DNA of 64,000 bases from Algibacter luteus. GTDB lineage: Bacteria; Bacteroidota; Bacteroidia; Flavobacteriales; Flavobacteriaceae. Shown here piece after piece: positions 8,406 to 17,631 of this stretch. The notes under the pieces were generated by a model. It was not told where the DNA came from. It ran no database searches and saw only the letters and a list, made by a program, of their open reading frames with translations. Every line of letters starts with the position of its first letter. Position 1 is the stretch's first letter. The position numbers and the translations under genes are program-made. The stretch lies in NCBI RefSeq assembly GCF_900141715.1, contig NZ_FQYK01000002.1, forward strand, positions 487,495 to 551,494, read 5' to 3'.

Positions 8406-9944
8406 TTAGCTTCTATTTTTGTTTTCAATTGCTTTAATAAAATCTTCTATTTTAAAAAAATTCTTTTCCACAATTGCCAAATCATGGTCATTAAAATTCC
8501 ACCATTTTATATTTAGTAGCTTCTGAATGATGTCATCGGAAAATCTATATTTTTTAATTTCAATCGGATTTCCTACTGCTATGGCATATGGTGGTATATC
8601 TTTTGAAACAACAGCACCAGCCCCAATAATAGCACCATCGCCAATTGTAACACCATCTAACACCGTAACATTCATTCCAATAAAAACATCATTTCCAATG
8701 GTAATTGGGTTAAACTCTTCAATTTTATTATCTGTACTTATTGATACACCATTTTGTTTTGCTGTAGAATAAAACATAGGATGGGTTGAAACCCCATTTG
8801 TTGGGTGTATTCCTCGACCAGCCATAAAATTGGCTCCAATAGAGCAGAATTTTCCAATTATAGTGTTATTGATAACCGAATTTTCTGAAACATAAGTGTA
8901 ATTGCCAATTAGAGTATTGGAAAGTCTAGAAGGCGGATAAATTTTACAATGTTTACCTAAATACGTTTTAGACATAACAATGTTTTGATTATACTTTAGC
9001 ACCTTTTTTAATTCAGGAAAAACTAAAAAAGACACCTTCCTAAGTTTATTCTTAATTGTTCTCTTAATGCTTTTAGACTTAGGTTTTTCTTTTACAGATT
9101 TATAAAAATTGGTAATTATTAATTCAGCATCTTTATTTTCAACCAATTCAACAGGATTTACATCTATTGCATGAATCAAATTGTAATGATTAAATTCTGT
9201 GTGCACACCATTATGCTCTCCTGTATTATCAAATCCGAAATTTTGAACGAGAGATTGTTTAGGGTATAAAGTATATCCGTTTTGAAGCAATACCGAAGCA
9301 TGCCATTTTATAAACCAAGTATGAAGTTTTCCGGTAATGTTATCTGCCAATTGACTACTTAAGTAATCGCTACCAAACTTATCTAAACTACTGAGTAAAT
9401 GTTGTCTTTTTAATTGGTTCCAAAGATAAACACCGTTGTTATTAAAATGTTTCCATGCACGACTCCATGTAGCCCATCCCCAACATAGTGGGACATTGTA
9501 AAAAAACGTTTCAGGTAATTTTTGAGCATTAGGATACATATAGCCAGAAATGTGCATAACACTTTCGTTATCTCGATACGTGTTTAACGCATCATTCATA
9601 TATTTTAAAAATCCTGAAGAGGTTTCAATATCATCCTCTAAAACGATAACAGTTCCGTATGTTTCAACTGTTTCTGTAACACCATCAATTATTGAATCAG
9701 CCAAACCTTTGTTGACTTGAGCCACTCTAACCTCAACCTTTTTAAATCTTTTCTCAGAATTTGCAACTGCAATTACTTGATTGATGTTTTCTAAGTCATC
9801 ATCGGTAATTTTAGTTTTGGGGCCATCGCAAAAAATAAACAATTCACTCGCTTTAGCTTCTGGGTTTGCAGCTAAGGCATCCAGCGTTCTTTGAGTATGT
9901 GTTGGCCTATTGTAAGCAAAAAGCACAATTGGTGAAAAGTTCAT
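8406..9944 (-). CDS. Fusion: GT-A glycosyltransferase + hexapeptide-repeat acetyltransferase
   Basis: A 512-residue two-domain protein. Residues 1 to about 300 are a GT-A transferase resembling GlcNAc-transferase-like bacterial enzymes: SPIVLFAYNRPTHTQRTLDA, the metal motif VLEDDIETS, and CWGWATWSRAW. Residues from about 330 to the end form a left-handed beta-helix acetyltransferase of the CatB/NeuD-like class, with hexapeptide turns such as IGNYTYVSENSVI, IGKFCSIGAN, the catalytic-loop histidine in GRGIHPT, and IGNDVFIGMNVTVLDGVTIG. The likely role is adding a sugar and O- or N-acetylating the same repeat unit. The DNA shows no stop or frameshift at the junction, so it is a true fusion. A 101-bp gap separates it from the upstream gene. 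Confidence 0.9.
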   Translation of the reverse strand: MNFSPIVLFAYNRPTHTQRTLDALAANPEAKASELFIFCDGPKTKITDDDLENINQVIAVANSEKRFKKVEVRVAQVNKGLADSIIDGVTETVETYGTVIVLEDDIETSSGFLKYMNDALNTYRDNESVMHISGYMYPNAQKLPETFFYNVPLCWGWATWSRAWKHFNNNGVYLWNQLKRQHLLSSLDKFGSDYLSSQLADNITGKLHTWFIKWHASVLLQNGYTLYPKQSLVQNFGFDNTGEHNGVHTEFNHYNLIHAIDVNPVELVENKDAELIITNFYKSVKEKPKSKSIKRTIKNKLRKVSFLVFPELKKVLKYNQNIVMSKTYLGKHCKIYPPSRLSNTLIGNYTYVSENSVINNTIIGKFCSIGANFMAGRGIHPTNGVSTHPMFYSTAKQNGVSISTDNKIEEFNPITIGNDVFIGMNVTVLDGVTIGDGAIIGAGAVVSKDIPPYAIAVGNPIEIKKYRFSDDIIQKLLNIKWWNFNDHDLAIVEKNFFKIEDFIKAIENKNRS

Positions 9945-10045
9945 TTTATTTATGTTTATACAAAAATGGGAAAAGTTTCTGTTTAAGCCTAACTATTGAC
10001 ATGTATTCATAGTCAATTCCCACTAGATTAGCATCATAGGCCATA

Positions 10046-11041
10046 TTATATTTTTTTTATCAATAACTTAATTTTTCTTTTAATTGACTTTGGTATACAT
10101 CCTAGTACTTTTTCTTTGAACGTGTTTCTTTGAAATATGTCCAAAAGAATTAGATCCTTATTTTTGACTTTTTTTCGATTATCAATATTATTCTTATAAG
10201 TTTTATAAACTAATTTAAATAAGCTGGTTGGAACCCAACTTAAATTAAGGCTATTCATTTTTACATACTGTGAGGACTCTATATGGTAGCAATAAAAGTT
10301 ACCTTGAGCATCAAAATATATTTTTTTTAAATACTGATTATTCAATAAAGATTCATACCTCTCATAACCATGATCCATACAAATGCAATCATCAAACGAT
10401 TCATTATCAATTATTTTATTTAGTCTTACACTATTTATATTTTCTTGTTCTCTATATGCTTTATATGCTCTCATTTCAGTGAAAGCATAATCTGGATGTG
10501 CAATAAAATCTTGTTTTTGTTCTTTTAAATACGCCTCGTCTTTGAAAAGTTCATTTATCTTATTTACATATCCATTTACAACTTGATAAGAAGATATGTA
10601 GCCATTCATGCATATCCCATTACATTGCTCTGTACAATCAAAATCTTTAAATTTATGTTCTTGTTTATTTAAATCTGATAGTATCATATTATCAGAATCA
10701 AAATGCCAAAAACCATTTATTTCATTTTTTTTAATAAAATTATGTATGTAAAACCATCTTTTAAATACAAAATTTGTCCAAAACTCCTTTTTGTGCTTAA
10801 AACCTGCTATATGCTGGTAAACTTGATTAAAGACTTTTATCTCATCACTATCATCGTAATCTTTAAAGCAACAATGCTCTATTTTAGCTTTATGAGCAAC
10901 TTTTTTATTGTCTTCATCACCTAATAAAATTATTCTATTCTCTGGGTTACTTAATTTTACTTGTTTCAAAGTATAAAATAAATATGGAGAGTTACCATAA
11001 TGGCAAAATATTATTGGTTTTTTGATATCTTCAATTTTCAT
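10046..11041 (-). CDS. Putative glycosyltransferase of uncertain family
   Basis: A 331-residue protein I cannot place firmly. The start KPIIFCHYGNSPYLFYTLKQ resembles GT-A enzymes that act on surface glycans, and FWHFDSDNMILSDL contains a DxD-type motif (DSD) in the expected central position. It is rich in Lys, Asn, Tyr and Cys, and its end (SIKRKIKLLIKKI) is strongly basic, consistent with membrane association. The gene looks more AT-rich than its neighbours and is bordered by gaps of about 100 bp on each side, unlike the near-zero gaps elsewhere in the operon. It may be a late insertion. A role as a sugar transferase in this locus is inferred mainly from context and the DSD motif. Confidence 0.7.
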   Translation of the reverse strand: MKIEDIKKPIIFCHYGNSPYLFYTLKQVKLSNPENRIILLGDEDNKKVAHKAKIEHCCFKDYDDSDEIKVFNQVYQHIAGFKHKKEFWTNFVFKRWFYIHNFIKKNEINGFWHFDSDNMILSDLNKQEHKFKDFDCTEQCNGICMNGYISSYQVVNGYVNKINELFKDEAYLKEQKQDFIAHPDYAFTEMRAYKAYREQENINSVRLNKIIDNESFDDCICMDHGYERYESLLNNQYLKKIYFDAQGNFYCYHIESSQYVKMNSLNLSWVPTSLFKLVYKTYKNNIDNRKKVKNKDLILLDIFQRNTFKEKVLGCIPKSIKRKIKLLIKKI

Positions 11042-11137
11042 TTTTAACTTTTCTATTTACTTAAATCCCCATATTTGTTGGGTTAATTTCCCACTAACTA
11101 TACTCAAGAAACAAATTAACAGCTTTTTGCGATTTTC

Positions 11138-12085
11138 CTATTCTTTTTTATAAAAAAAAGGAAAAATCCTTTTTCGAAGCATAATTAATGGAAAATATTT
11201 AATACTTAGCATTGAAAAAAGTATGCGCTTATTGCTAAAAAAAACATAAAACCAACATTTCATATATTTAGCCAACCCTTTACCTTCTTGTAGTATAAAT
11301 GTCCAATATTTATTTAATAGTGCATCTATTTTTTTTAATGAAATTTTGTTTTTACAACTCCAAAAAACAAGCAGTTCATACACTTTAGATTTATCATATA
11401 GATTCGCATTATTAAAAACATTGGTTTCATGAACACCTCTCATGGCAACAGGCTTATCTAAAACACCACCAACTAATCTAGTTTTTAAAGTCATTTTTAT
11501 AAACATATGGGTGTCTTCATCTACTAATAACGATTCGTTGAAGTAATCAACTTTATCGAAAATTGCTTTTTCTAATGTTAAGCCATCTATAGAAAAATGT
11601 CCTTTTTTGTAATGCAATAGTTCTTCAAAAAGGTCCTCAGGATTGACCTTTTCATTAATAGTTGTTAATTTTAATGCAGTCCTTTCAAATTCTTTGGATT
11701 CTCTATAAAAATGAGCGCCAATAGCGTTATAAATACCATCAATATTTTTGTTCTCAGAAAATAATTTTTTATCATTTTCAAATCTATTTTTCAAATAATA
11801 ATCATCCGAGTCTAAAAACGCTATATAATCGCAGGAGGCTTTTTTAATTCCTAAATTTCTACTTGCAGATCGTCCTTTATTTATATTGTTTGGGTGGTGA
11901 TATATTTTAACTCTTGCGTCTTCATCCTGTAATTTGGAGATTATTTGAAGGGACTTATCTGTACTGCCATCATTTACTACAACAACCTCAGCAACTTCTG
12001 GTTGTTGCAACACTGAATTTATTGCTTTTTCAACATAGTCTTCTGTGTTGAAAACAGGTATGATTACAGATACTCTAAACTTCAT
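11138..12085 (-). CDS. GT2 glycosyltransferase
   Basis: A 315-residue family 2 enzyme. It begins VSVIIPVFNTEDYVEKAI, with VVVNDGSTDKSLQI for nucleotide binding, RSASRNLGIKKA, and the metal motif AFLDSDDYYL. The later segment DYFNESLLVDEDTHMFIKM is typical of the acceptor side. The C-terminal 60 residues are aromatic and basic. It lies 27 bp after the upstream WcaE-like gene. Sugar specificity cannot be read from the sequence. Confidence 0.88.
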   Translation of the reverse strand: MKFRVSVIIPVFNTEDYVEKAINSVLQQPEVAEVVVVNDGSTDKSLQIISKLQDEDARVKIYHHPNNINKGRSASRNLGIKKASCDYIAFLDSDDYYLKNRFENDKKLFSENKNIDGIYNAIGAHFYRESKEFERTALKLTTINEKVNPEDLFEELLHYKKGHFSIDGLTLEKAIFDKVDYFNESLLVDEDTHMFIKMTLKTRLVGGVLDKPVAMRGVHETNVFNNANLYDKSKVYELLVFWSCKNKISLKKIDALLNKYWTFILQEGKGLAKYMKCWFYVFFSNKRILFSMLSIKYFPLIMLRKRIFPFFYKKE

Positions 12086-12112
12086 GTTCTATTAATTCAA
12101 AATAATTATTTC

Positions 12113-12889
12113 TTAAAATTCATGAATTAACCCTAGTTTAATTAATAACTTAATGGTTCTTGATTTTCGCATGGTTCTCAAAGTTCTTTCTAAGAAATAA
12201 CGATCTTTTAAGTCTTTCATAAAAGACCTAAACTCTTTATTTAAAACAGCTTCTCTTTCAGCTTTTACCTTAGTTTGGTTTTCCTTTAATGAACTCAGTC
12301 CATCATAATAAAAAATGGAAAAGGTATCATCTATATACTTATAAGTCGCATTATGTTTACAAATAGCTAGAATTAAAAACTTCCAATCTGCAACTATTTT
12401 TAAATGCTCATCATAATTCCCCATTTTAGTAAACAATTCCTTTTTAAAAAAAGTGGCTTGATGTGCTGGTAAATTTTCATGTAAATATTTAAAAGTTAAT
12501 ACTTTTGGACATTTTTTAACATACGTATTATTTTCTCCTACAACATTGATATTGAAATACACGATATCTTCACCCTGTAAAAAGGGATACGCATTTTTTA
12601 ATGAATTATTATCAACAAAATGATCGCCTGCATTTAAAAACAATAAATACTCACCGTTAGCAACATTTATACCTTTGTTCATGGCATGGTAAATACCTTT
12701 ATCTGGTTCGCTAACCCAATAAGCAAAGTTATTTTGGTTTACTTCAATAAGTTGTTTACTCCCATCGGTTGATCCACCATCAATTATGATATGCTCATAA
12801 TTGGTATAAGATTGATTTTTTACGCTATTTAAGGTGCGTTCTAATCCTAGTTTATCGTTATAATTAATGGTGATTATTGAAAGTAACAT
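12113..12889 (-). CDS. GT2 glycosyltransferase (WcaE-like)
   Basis: A 258-residue family 2 enzyme with LSIITINYNDKLGLERTL, IIDGGSTDGS, WVSEPDKGIYHAMNKGI and LFLNAGDHFVD. It is a close paralogue of the enzyme at 7612-8394; they share the same length, motif spacing and basic C-terminal pattern (SRTIKLLIKLGLIHEF). Two such copies in one locus suggest similar linkages made twice, or divergence after duplication. It follows the GT4 gene by 6 bp. Confidence 0.88.
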   Translation of the reverse strand: MLLSIITINYNDKLGLERTLNSVKNQSYTNYEHIIIDGGSTDGSKQLIEVNQNNFAYWVSEPDKGIYHAMNKGINVANGEYLLFLNAGDHFVDNNSLKNAYPFLQGEDIVYFNINVVGENNTYVKKCPKVLTFKYLHENLPAHQATFFKKELFTKMGNYDEHLKIVADWKFLILAICKHNATYKYIDDTFSIFYYDGLSSLKENQTKVKAEREAVLNKEFRSFMKDLKDRYFLERTLRTMRKSRTIKLLIKLGLIHEF

Positions 12890-12895
12890 AAATAT

Positions 12896-14164
12896 CTAGT
12901 TAACTAAACTTTTAAATAATTGAATATATTTATTTGCTTGAACTTTCTCATCATAATTATCTACTGCATACTTTCTAATTTCTTCGGTTGAGAATGCAAC
13001 ACCTTCACTAAGAAATAGAAGTATTGAATTTAATAAGGCATCAACACTCACTGTTTCTGTAATCAAACCATTTTTTCTGTGTTTTACCATCTCTGGAATC
13101 CCACCAATAGGGAAACCAATAACAGGAGTACCACAAAGCAATGATTCTAATACGGTATTTGGCAAATTATCCATTAATGATGGAATGACAAAAACATCGG
13201 CTGCCGAATAAATGGAACTTAATAAATAATCATCATTTACTTTTCCGTATTGTATTATGTTTTTGAAACCAGCTAAACTTTCATTCTTATGTCCAATAAC
13301 TAATAACTGCACATTATCTTGTTCAAGTTTTTTAATAGTTTCTATAAGAAGTTTAAATCCTTTTCTGTTAGCATATATCAAATCTGCAACAAATAGTATT
13401 ACTTTCTTATCTAAAGGAATTTTTAATAAATCTCGAGAGAACTCTTTATTTCTGGATTTAAACACATTAGAATTGATGCCGTTAGGGATTTTATGAACTG
13501 GAAAATTGCTAAAAAATTCACTTTTTTTTAATTCGTTAGTCATCCAGTCGCACAAGGTTACAAAATGCAAGTTCTTCACATCGGATAATGCTTCTTTTTT
13601 TAATTTCAATACTTTTTCAAACTGAGCTATCTCTTCATTAGTTAAAACTCTCTTAATAGGCAAACCTTTTTCGTCAATACTTAAATAGTTTTCTGTATAA
13701 TGCTCTCCACCAGTAAAAGGATTCATGTCATGAAGTGTCCAAACAACAGGCTTGGTATTCTTTTTAAAAAAAGATTGATAATCAATAAATCCAGATACCC
13801 AATGCAAGTTAATTATATCTGCCTTTTTATAAAGTTCAGATTCAGTAATGTCATAATTTGAATCTGGGAACGAATAAAGCTCTAAACCTTGCTCTCTTTG
13901 CTCTACAAACATTTCTGCACTCGTCATTTTAGGGCCTTTTAAAATCTTAAGTTCTCGAAGAATTTTTAATGATTTTTTTTTAATTTTATAAAATACCGAA
14001 TTGTTTTTTTTAGGACGTAATAAAAAGGTTTTTTCGACGCTTGTCGATTTTTTTGCTAGCAGCAAATTAGAATCTAAATTCAAATTTAGCAACCCCTCAT
14101 GCAATCTAACACATGCTTTACCGGCACCACCTTTATCGCTGGTGCTAATTAATAGTATCTTCAT
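12896..14164 (-). CDS. GT4-family glycosyltransferase (WcaC-like)
   Basis: A 422-residue GT-B enzyme. The glycine-rich N-terminus ILLISTSDKGGAGKACVRLH and the motif VVWTLHDMNPFTGGEHY place it with the colanic-acid-type GT4 enzymes. The donor-binding half contains LFVADLIYANRKGFKLLIE and SLMDNLPNTVLESLLCGTPV with the family glutamate, followed by GGIPEMVKHRKNGL. It is cytoplasmic and probably peripheral to the membrane. Its start overlaps the radical SAM fusion gene by 20 bp. Donor sugar is unknown. Confidence 0.88.
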   Translation of the reverse strand: MKILLISTSDKGGAGKACVRLHEGLLNLNLDSNLLLAKKSTSVEKTFLLRPKKNNSVFYKIKKKSLKILRELKILKGPKMTSAEMFVEQREQGLELYSFPDSNYDITESELYKKADIINLHWVSGFIDYQSFFKKNTKPVVWTLHDMNPFTGGEHYTENYLSIDEKGLPIKRVLTNEEIAQFEKVLKLKKEALSDVKNLHFVTLCDWMTNELKKSEFFSNFPVHKIPNGINSNVFKSRNKEFSRDLLKIPLDKKVILFVADLIYANRKGFKLLIETIKKLEQDNVQLLVIGHKNESLAGFKNIIQYGKVNDDYLLSSIYSAADVFVIPSLMDNLPNTVLESLLCGTPVIGFPIGGIPEMVKHRKNGLITETVSVDALLNSILLFLSEGVAFSTEEIRKYAVDNYDEKVQANKYIQLFKSLVN

Positions 14165-16325
14165 GATAATTATCTATTAATTGTTTTATAGTTAACATGT
14201 TTTTAGGCTGGCTATTTTCTGAAATATATGATGATATTTTACCTCCCATGGTATAATCAATTGCTAAAAAATTAGTATTTAATGTTTCAGCAAATAATAC
14301 GGAATGAAATCGCATACAAATATTCAATTCAGATTGTTTCATAGATTCAACGATAGAATCAACTGTCGATAATTTCTTATCATAACTCACCCTGGTATCT
14401 TTAGAGAAATAGGATTTTATAAATCGTCTTGAAAAATCCCTGTCATCACCTCCCAAAACAAAATTATGCATGTGATTAAAAACTATTTTTTCGACTTTAT
14501 AAGCTTCAGCTTTCTTTTTAATTAAAGCTGCTAAGGCTTCTTCAAACTGATTTTTAGTTAAGTTAAATGCTTCTAGAGACATTTCTCCTTTTACATAAAG
14601 ATATTCCCAATCTCTTAAGTATAAAGACAATATTTTTGATTTATTTGGACTAGATTGTTTTGCAAATTGTTTTATATAAGACTTTGCAGGGTCACCTATC
14701 ATTTCAGTATTAGTATTATTAAAATGCTTCGAGGTATATTCTTGACTTTTTTTGTCTCTTAATTTAATTTCATTAGCTAATTCTAATATTTTGTGAATTG
14801 CTATTTTATATTTCTCCTGATTTATGGGTCCTAAACCACATCCATAAATAGTTCTTTTTTTCTTATATTTTTTTGCTACACTGAAAGATAACAAAGGAAC
14901 ATAAAGTTCATTTAAATCCATTAATGGACCACCTCCCATTATAACCTCATCACAAGCCTTAGAATATCTTAAGAATTCAAAATTACTTGTATTAACTACT
15001 TGAGCCTTTACTTTAAGTTCCTTAATAGTTTGATCTGTTATAAATGGATACAAACTTCCAATGATAATATTTAATTCTTCTCCGTATTTATTTTGATAAC
15101 TATTTATTATACTTGCCAAAATAGCCTTATCGCCTACAGTCTCTGTACCGTACCAACCCATAATTAATATACTATACTTATTTTTTGGCAATATTGGGGA
15201 CTTTAAAAAGCTTGAGAGTTTTACGACTCTTTGTTCATCAAAAGGTTTTAAAAACTTCTTCTGAAACTTATCTTTATATATTTCTATTTGTTCTTTATAC
15301 GTAATTTGAGCATGGTAATCGTGAATACAATCATCACATTCTTCGGTTAGGATTCTCTTTTTTTCACTTAAATTAGACTTATAAATTATAGTTGAAGAAG
15401 ATTCGATACCATTACCTATAATCTTAGATTTTGGCGCACAATAGGCTAATTCTCCTTTGGCATTTATATTTATTCCTTTTTTGTGATAAGGACAACCAAT
15501 AGTTCTTTTTCCGCCTAATAAAATGTTCTGAATACTAGTATATGTACGCTTGTAATTTGAATTTTTTTCATAAGTTCTTTTCAACTTTTCAAAAAATAAA
15601 GCTAGATGATAACTTTCTTCGTTAGTAAAGTTTCTTATCACATCAGAACGATCTTCGTTATACAATCTTTTTATAAATTCAGCAACTCTAAAACGACCGT
15701 AAATATTGTTTTCTTTTGCAAAATCTAATAATTCATCAATTTCCCAGACATTCTCTTTTGAAATAGTTGAACCAAACGAAACAGGGATTTTTAAATCCTC
15801 CTTTACAAAATTAATAACCTCAATAGCTGTGATGAAATTTCCTTCTCTTCCTCTAATTTTATCGTGTACTTCGCCATAACCATCTAAAGAAACCATTACA
15901 CTAAAAGCAATATTATGTGCTTTACATAACTCGTTTACTAAATTTAATTGGCGTTTTACATCTTTAACGTTAATGCAATTGGTAATAATGCTTAAGTATT
16001 TTAGCTTGGGAAGAAAATCGATACATGCTTTATATAAGTCTACCAAATCTTCTCTTAGGGTAGGTTCTCCGCCAGTTATTCCAACTCCCGTTACATTTGA
16101 ATAAAGAGGATCTGAAAGAATTACTTTTAAATCGTCATAGGTAATTTCTTTGTCTTGCTTATTCTTCCAAATATTACACATTGTGCATTTGGAGTTACAA
16201 ATATCATTAGCATTAAGGTTAATTATTGTTGGTTTTTCTAGTTTATTAAAGAAGTTTATTTCATGAAGTTTTAAACGCAGAAGAGCATTAAACTTTTTAA
16301 ATAATAATTTTATTTTTTTCAACAT
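14145..16325 (-). CDS. Fusion: radical SAM/SPASM-like domain + polysaccharide pyruvyltransferase
   Basis: A 726-residue two-domain protein with an unbroken reading frame. The N-terminal half is a radical SAM enzyme: C43, C47 and C50 in the motif CNSKCTMC bind a 4Fe-4S cluster, and GVGITGGEPTLREDL is the SAM-binding GGE motif. About residues 275-345 hold further cysteines (GCPYHKKG, AYCAPKS, CDDCIHDY) in a SPASM/Twitch-like arrangement for an extra cluster. From about residue 380 a polysaccharide pyruvyltransferase domain begins (ILIMGWYGTETVGDKAIL; later MRFHSVLFAETL), which places pyruvyl ketals on sugars using PEP. The radical SAM half's substrate is unknown. It lies 34 bp after the ABC ATPase gene, so it belongs to the polymer-building operon. 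Confidence 0.88.
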   Translation of the reverse strand: MLKKIKLLFKKFNALLRLKLHEINFFNKLEKPTIINLNANDICNSKCTMCNIWKNKQDKEITYDDLKVILSDPLYSNVTGVGITGGEPTLREDLVDLYKACIDFLPKLKYLSIITNCINVKDVKRQLNLVNELCKAHNIAFSVMVSLDGYGEVHDKIRGREGNFITAIEVINFVKEDLKIPVSFGSTISKENVWEIDELLDFAKENNIYGRFRVAEFIKRLYNEDRSDVIRNFTNEESYHLALFFEKLKRTYEKNSNYKRTYTSIQNILLGGKRTIGCPYHKKGININAKGELAYCAPKSKIIGNGIESSSTIIYKSNLSEKKRILTEECDDCIHDYHAQITYKEQIEIYKDKFQKKFLKPFDEQRVVKLSSFLKSPILPKNKYSILIMGWYGTETVGDKAILASIINSYQNKYGEELNIIIGSLYPFITDQTIKELKVKAQVVNTSNFEFLRYSKACDEVIMGGGPLMDLNELYVPLLSFSVAKKYKKKRTIYGCGLGPINQEKYKIAIHKILELANEIKLRDKKSQEYTSKHFNNTNTEMIGDPAKSYIKQFAKQSSPNKSKILSLYLRDWEYLYVKGEMSLEAFNLTKNQFEEALAALIKKKAEAYKVEKIVFNHMHNFVLGGDDRDFSRRFIKSYFSKDTRVSYDKKLSTVDSIVESMKQSELNICMRFHSVLFAETLNTNFLAIDYTMGGKISSYISENSQPKNMLTIKQLIDNYHEDTIN

Positions 16326-16359
16326 AGAAAACTTACCAGTACTGATAATAATTTAGAGT

Positions 16360-17631
16360 TTAGTCCGGTTTCATACTCCATTTACAATCTAGCATAACAC
16401 AACCAAAATCTACGCCTTTGTATTTATGAAAAATAGTTCCTGTTTCTTCAATTCTAAAATTAATAATATCAAATAAGCTCCTAATTTTTTCTTTATTTGG
16501 AACATGATAACCTATAATTACTCTGTATTCACTTGGCAATAATACAGACTTAGGGAATTCTATATTAGAAGAATACACCCCATCTTTTTCTACAAATTTA
16601 ATTAAATCAATTTCGGAAGAAAACACCGTTCGCTCATTTTGGTCTTTAATTCTAAATCCTAAAGAACCATATTGAATAATATCTTCAGTAATTTTTAATT
16701 TAACTTGCAGAGTTATTTGATCGTCAAACCCAAACAACCCTGAAATATTATTATCTTTATCTCGCATAGAAACTTCCAAAATATCTGAGCCTTCATTTGG
16801 AGTTTCGTTTATATAATGCGCAATATCATTAGCTACATCGCTTTTTAAATAGAAATCTACGGCTTCATTAGTATTGCCTTCAAAAACAGACGTTCCATGT
16901 TGTAAAACAATGGCTCTTGTGCATAGGCTCTTTATTGCAGCCATATTATGACTTACAAACAAAACGGTTCGACCATCGCTATTACTAATATCTTGCATTT
17001 TACCAATAGCTTTTTTTTGAAATTCGGCATCACCAACAGCCAGAACCTCATCAATCACCAAGATATCTGGATCTAAATGCGCTGCCACAGCAAATGCCAA
17101 ACGCACGGTCATACCCGAAGAATATCTTTTTACGGGAGTGTCAATATAGCGTTCACAACCTGAAAACTCAACGATTTCATTTAGTTTCGATTGAATTTCT
17201 TTTTTGGTCATTCCTAAAATTGCCCCATTTAAAAACACGTTTTCTTTACCAGTCATTTCTGGGTGAAAACCAGTACCAACCTCTAATAATGATGCTATTC
17301 GTCCTTTTGTTTTAATTTCGCCTATTGTTGGCGCTGTTACTTTAGAAAGTATCTTTAAAAGCGTGGATTTACCTGCACCATTTTTCCCTATAATACCTAA
17401 GACTTCGCCTCGCTCTACTTCAAAATTAATATTTTTTAATGCCCAAACATATTCAGACTCGCCTTTGGCACTTCTATCATTACTTTCTCCTATTTTTAAA
17501 TAAGGATCTTCTTTCCCTCTAACTCTATGCCACCATCTATTCAAATCATGACCTAAGGTACCAGTACCAACTAATCCTAATCGGTATTGTTTTGAAAGAT
17601 TCTCAACTTTTAAAATAACATCCTTTTCCAT
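16360..17631 (-). CDS. Polysaccharide ABC transporter ATPase (Wzt-like) with C-terminal recognition domain
   Basis: A 423-residue ATPase. Walker A is GKNGAGKST at residues 82-90, the signature motif is RYSSGMTVRLAFA, and Walker B is ILVIDEVLAVGDAEF followed by the switch histidine in FVSHN. The roughly 160 residues after the ATPase match the Wzt C-terminal domain, which in O-antigen transporters recognises the non-reducing end of the finished glycan. It partners the permease gene immediately upstream, whose stop overlaps its start by 1 bp. Together they export the completed polymer across the inner membrane. Confidence 0.93.
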   Translation of the reverse strand: MEKDVILKVENLSKQYRLGLVGTGTLGHDLNRWWHRVRGKEDPYLKIGESNDRSAKGESEYVWALKNINFEVERGEVLGIIGKNGAGKSTLLKILSKVTAPTIGEIKTKGRIASLLEVGTGFHPEMTGKENVFLNGAILGMTKKEIQSKLNEIVEFSGCERYIDTPVKRYSSGMTVRLAFAVAAHLDPDILVIDEVLAVGDAEFQKKAIGKMQDISNSDGRTVLFVSHNMAAIKSLCTRAIVLQHGTSVFEGNTNEAVDFYLKSDVANDIAHYINETPNEGSDILEVSMRDKDNNISGLFGFDDQITLQVKLKITEDIIQYGSLGFRIKDQNERTVFSSEIDLIKFVEKDGVYSSNIEFPKSVLLPSEYRVIIGYHVPNKEKIRSLFDIINFRIEETGTIFHKYKGVDFGCVMLDCKWSMKPD

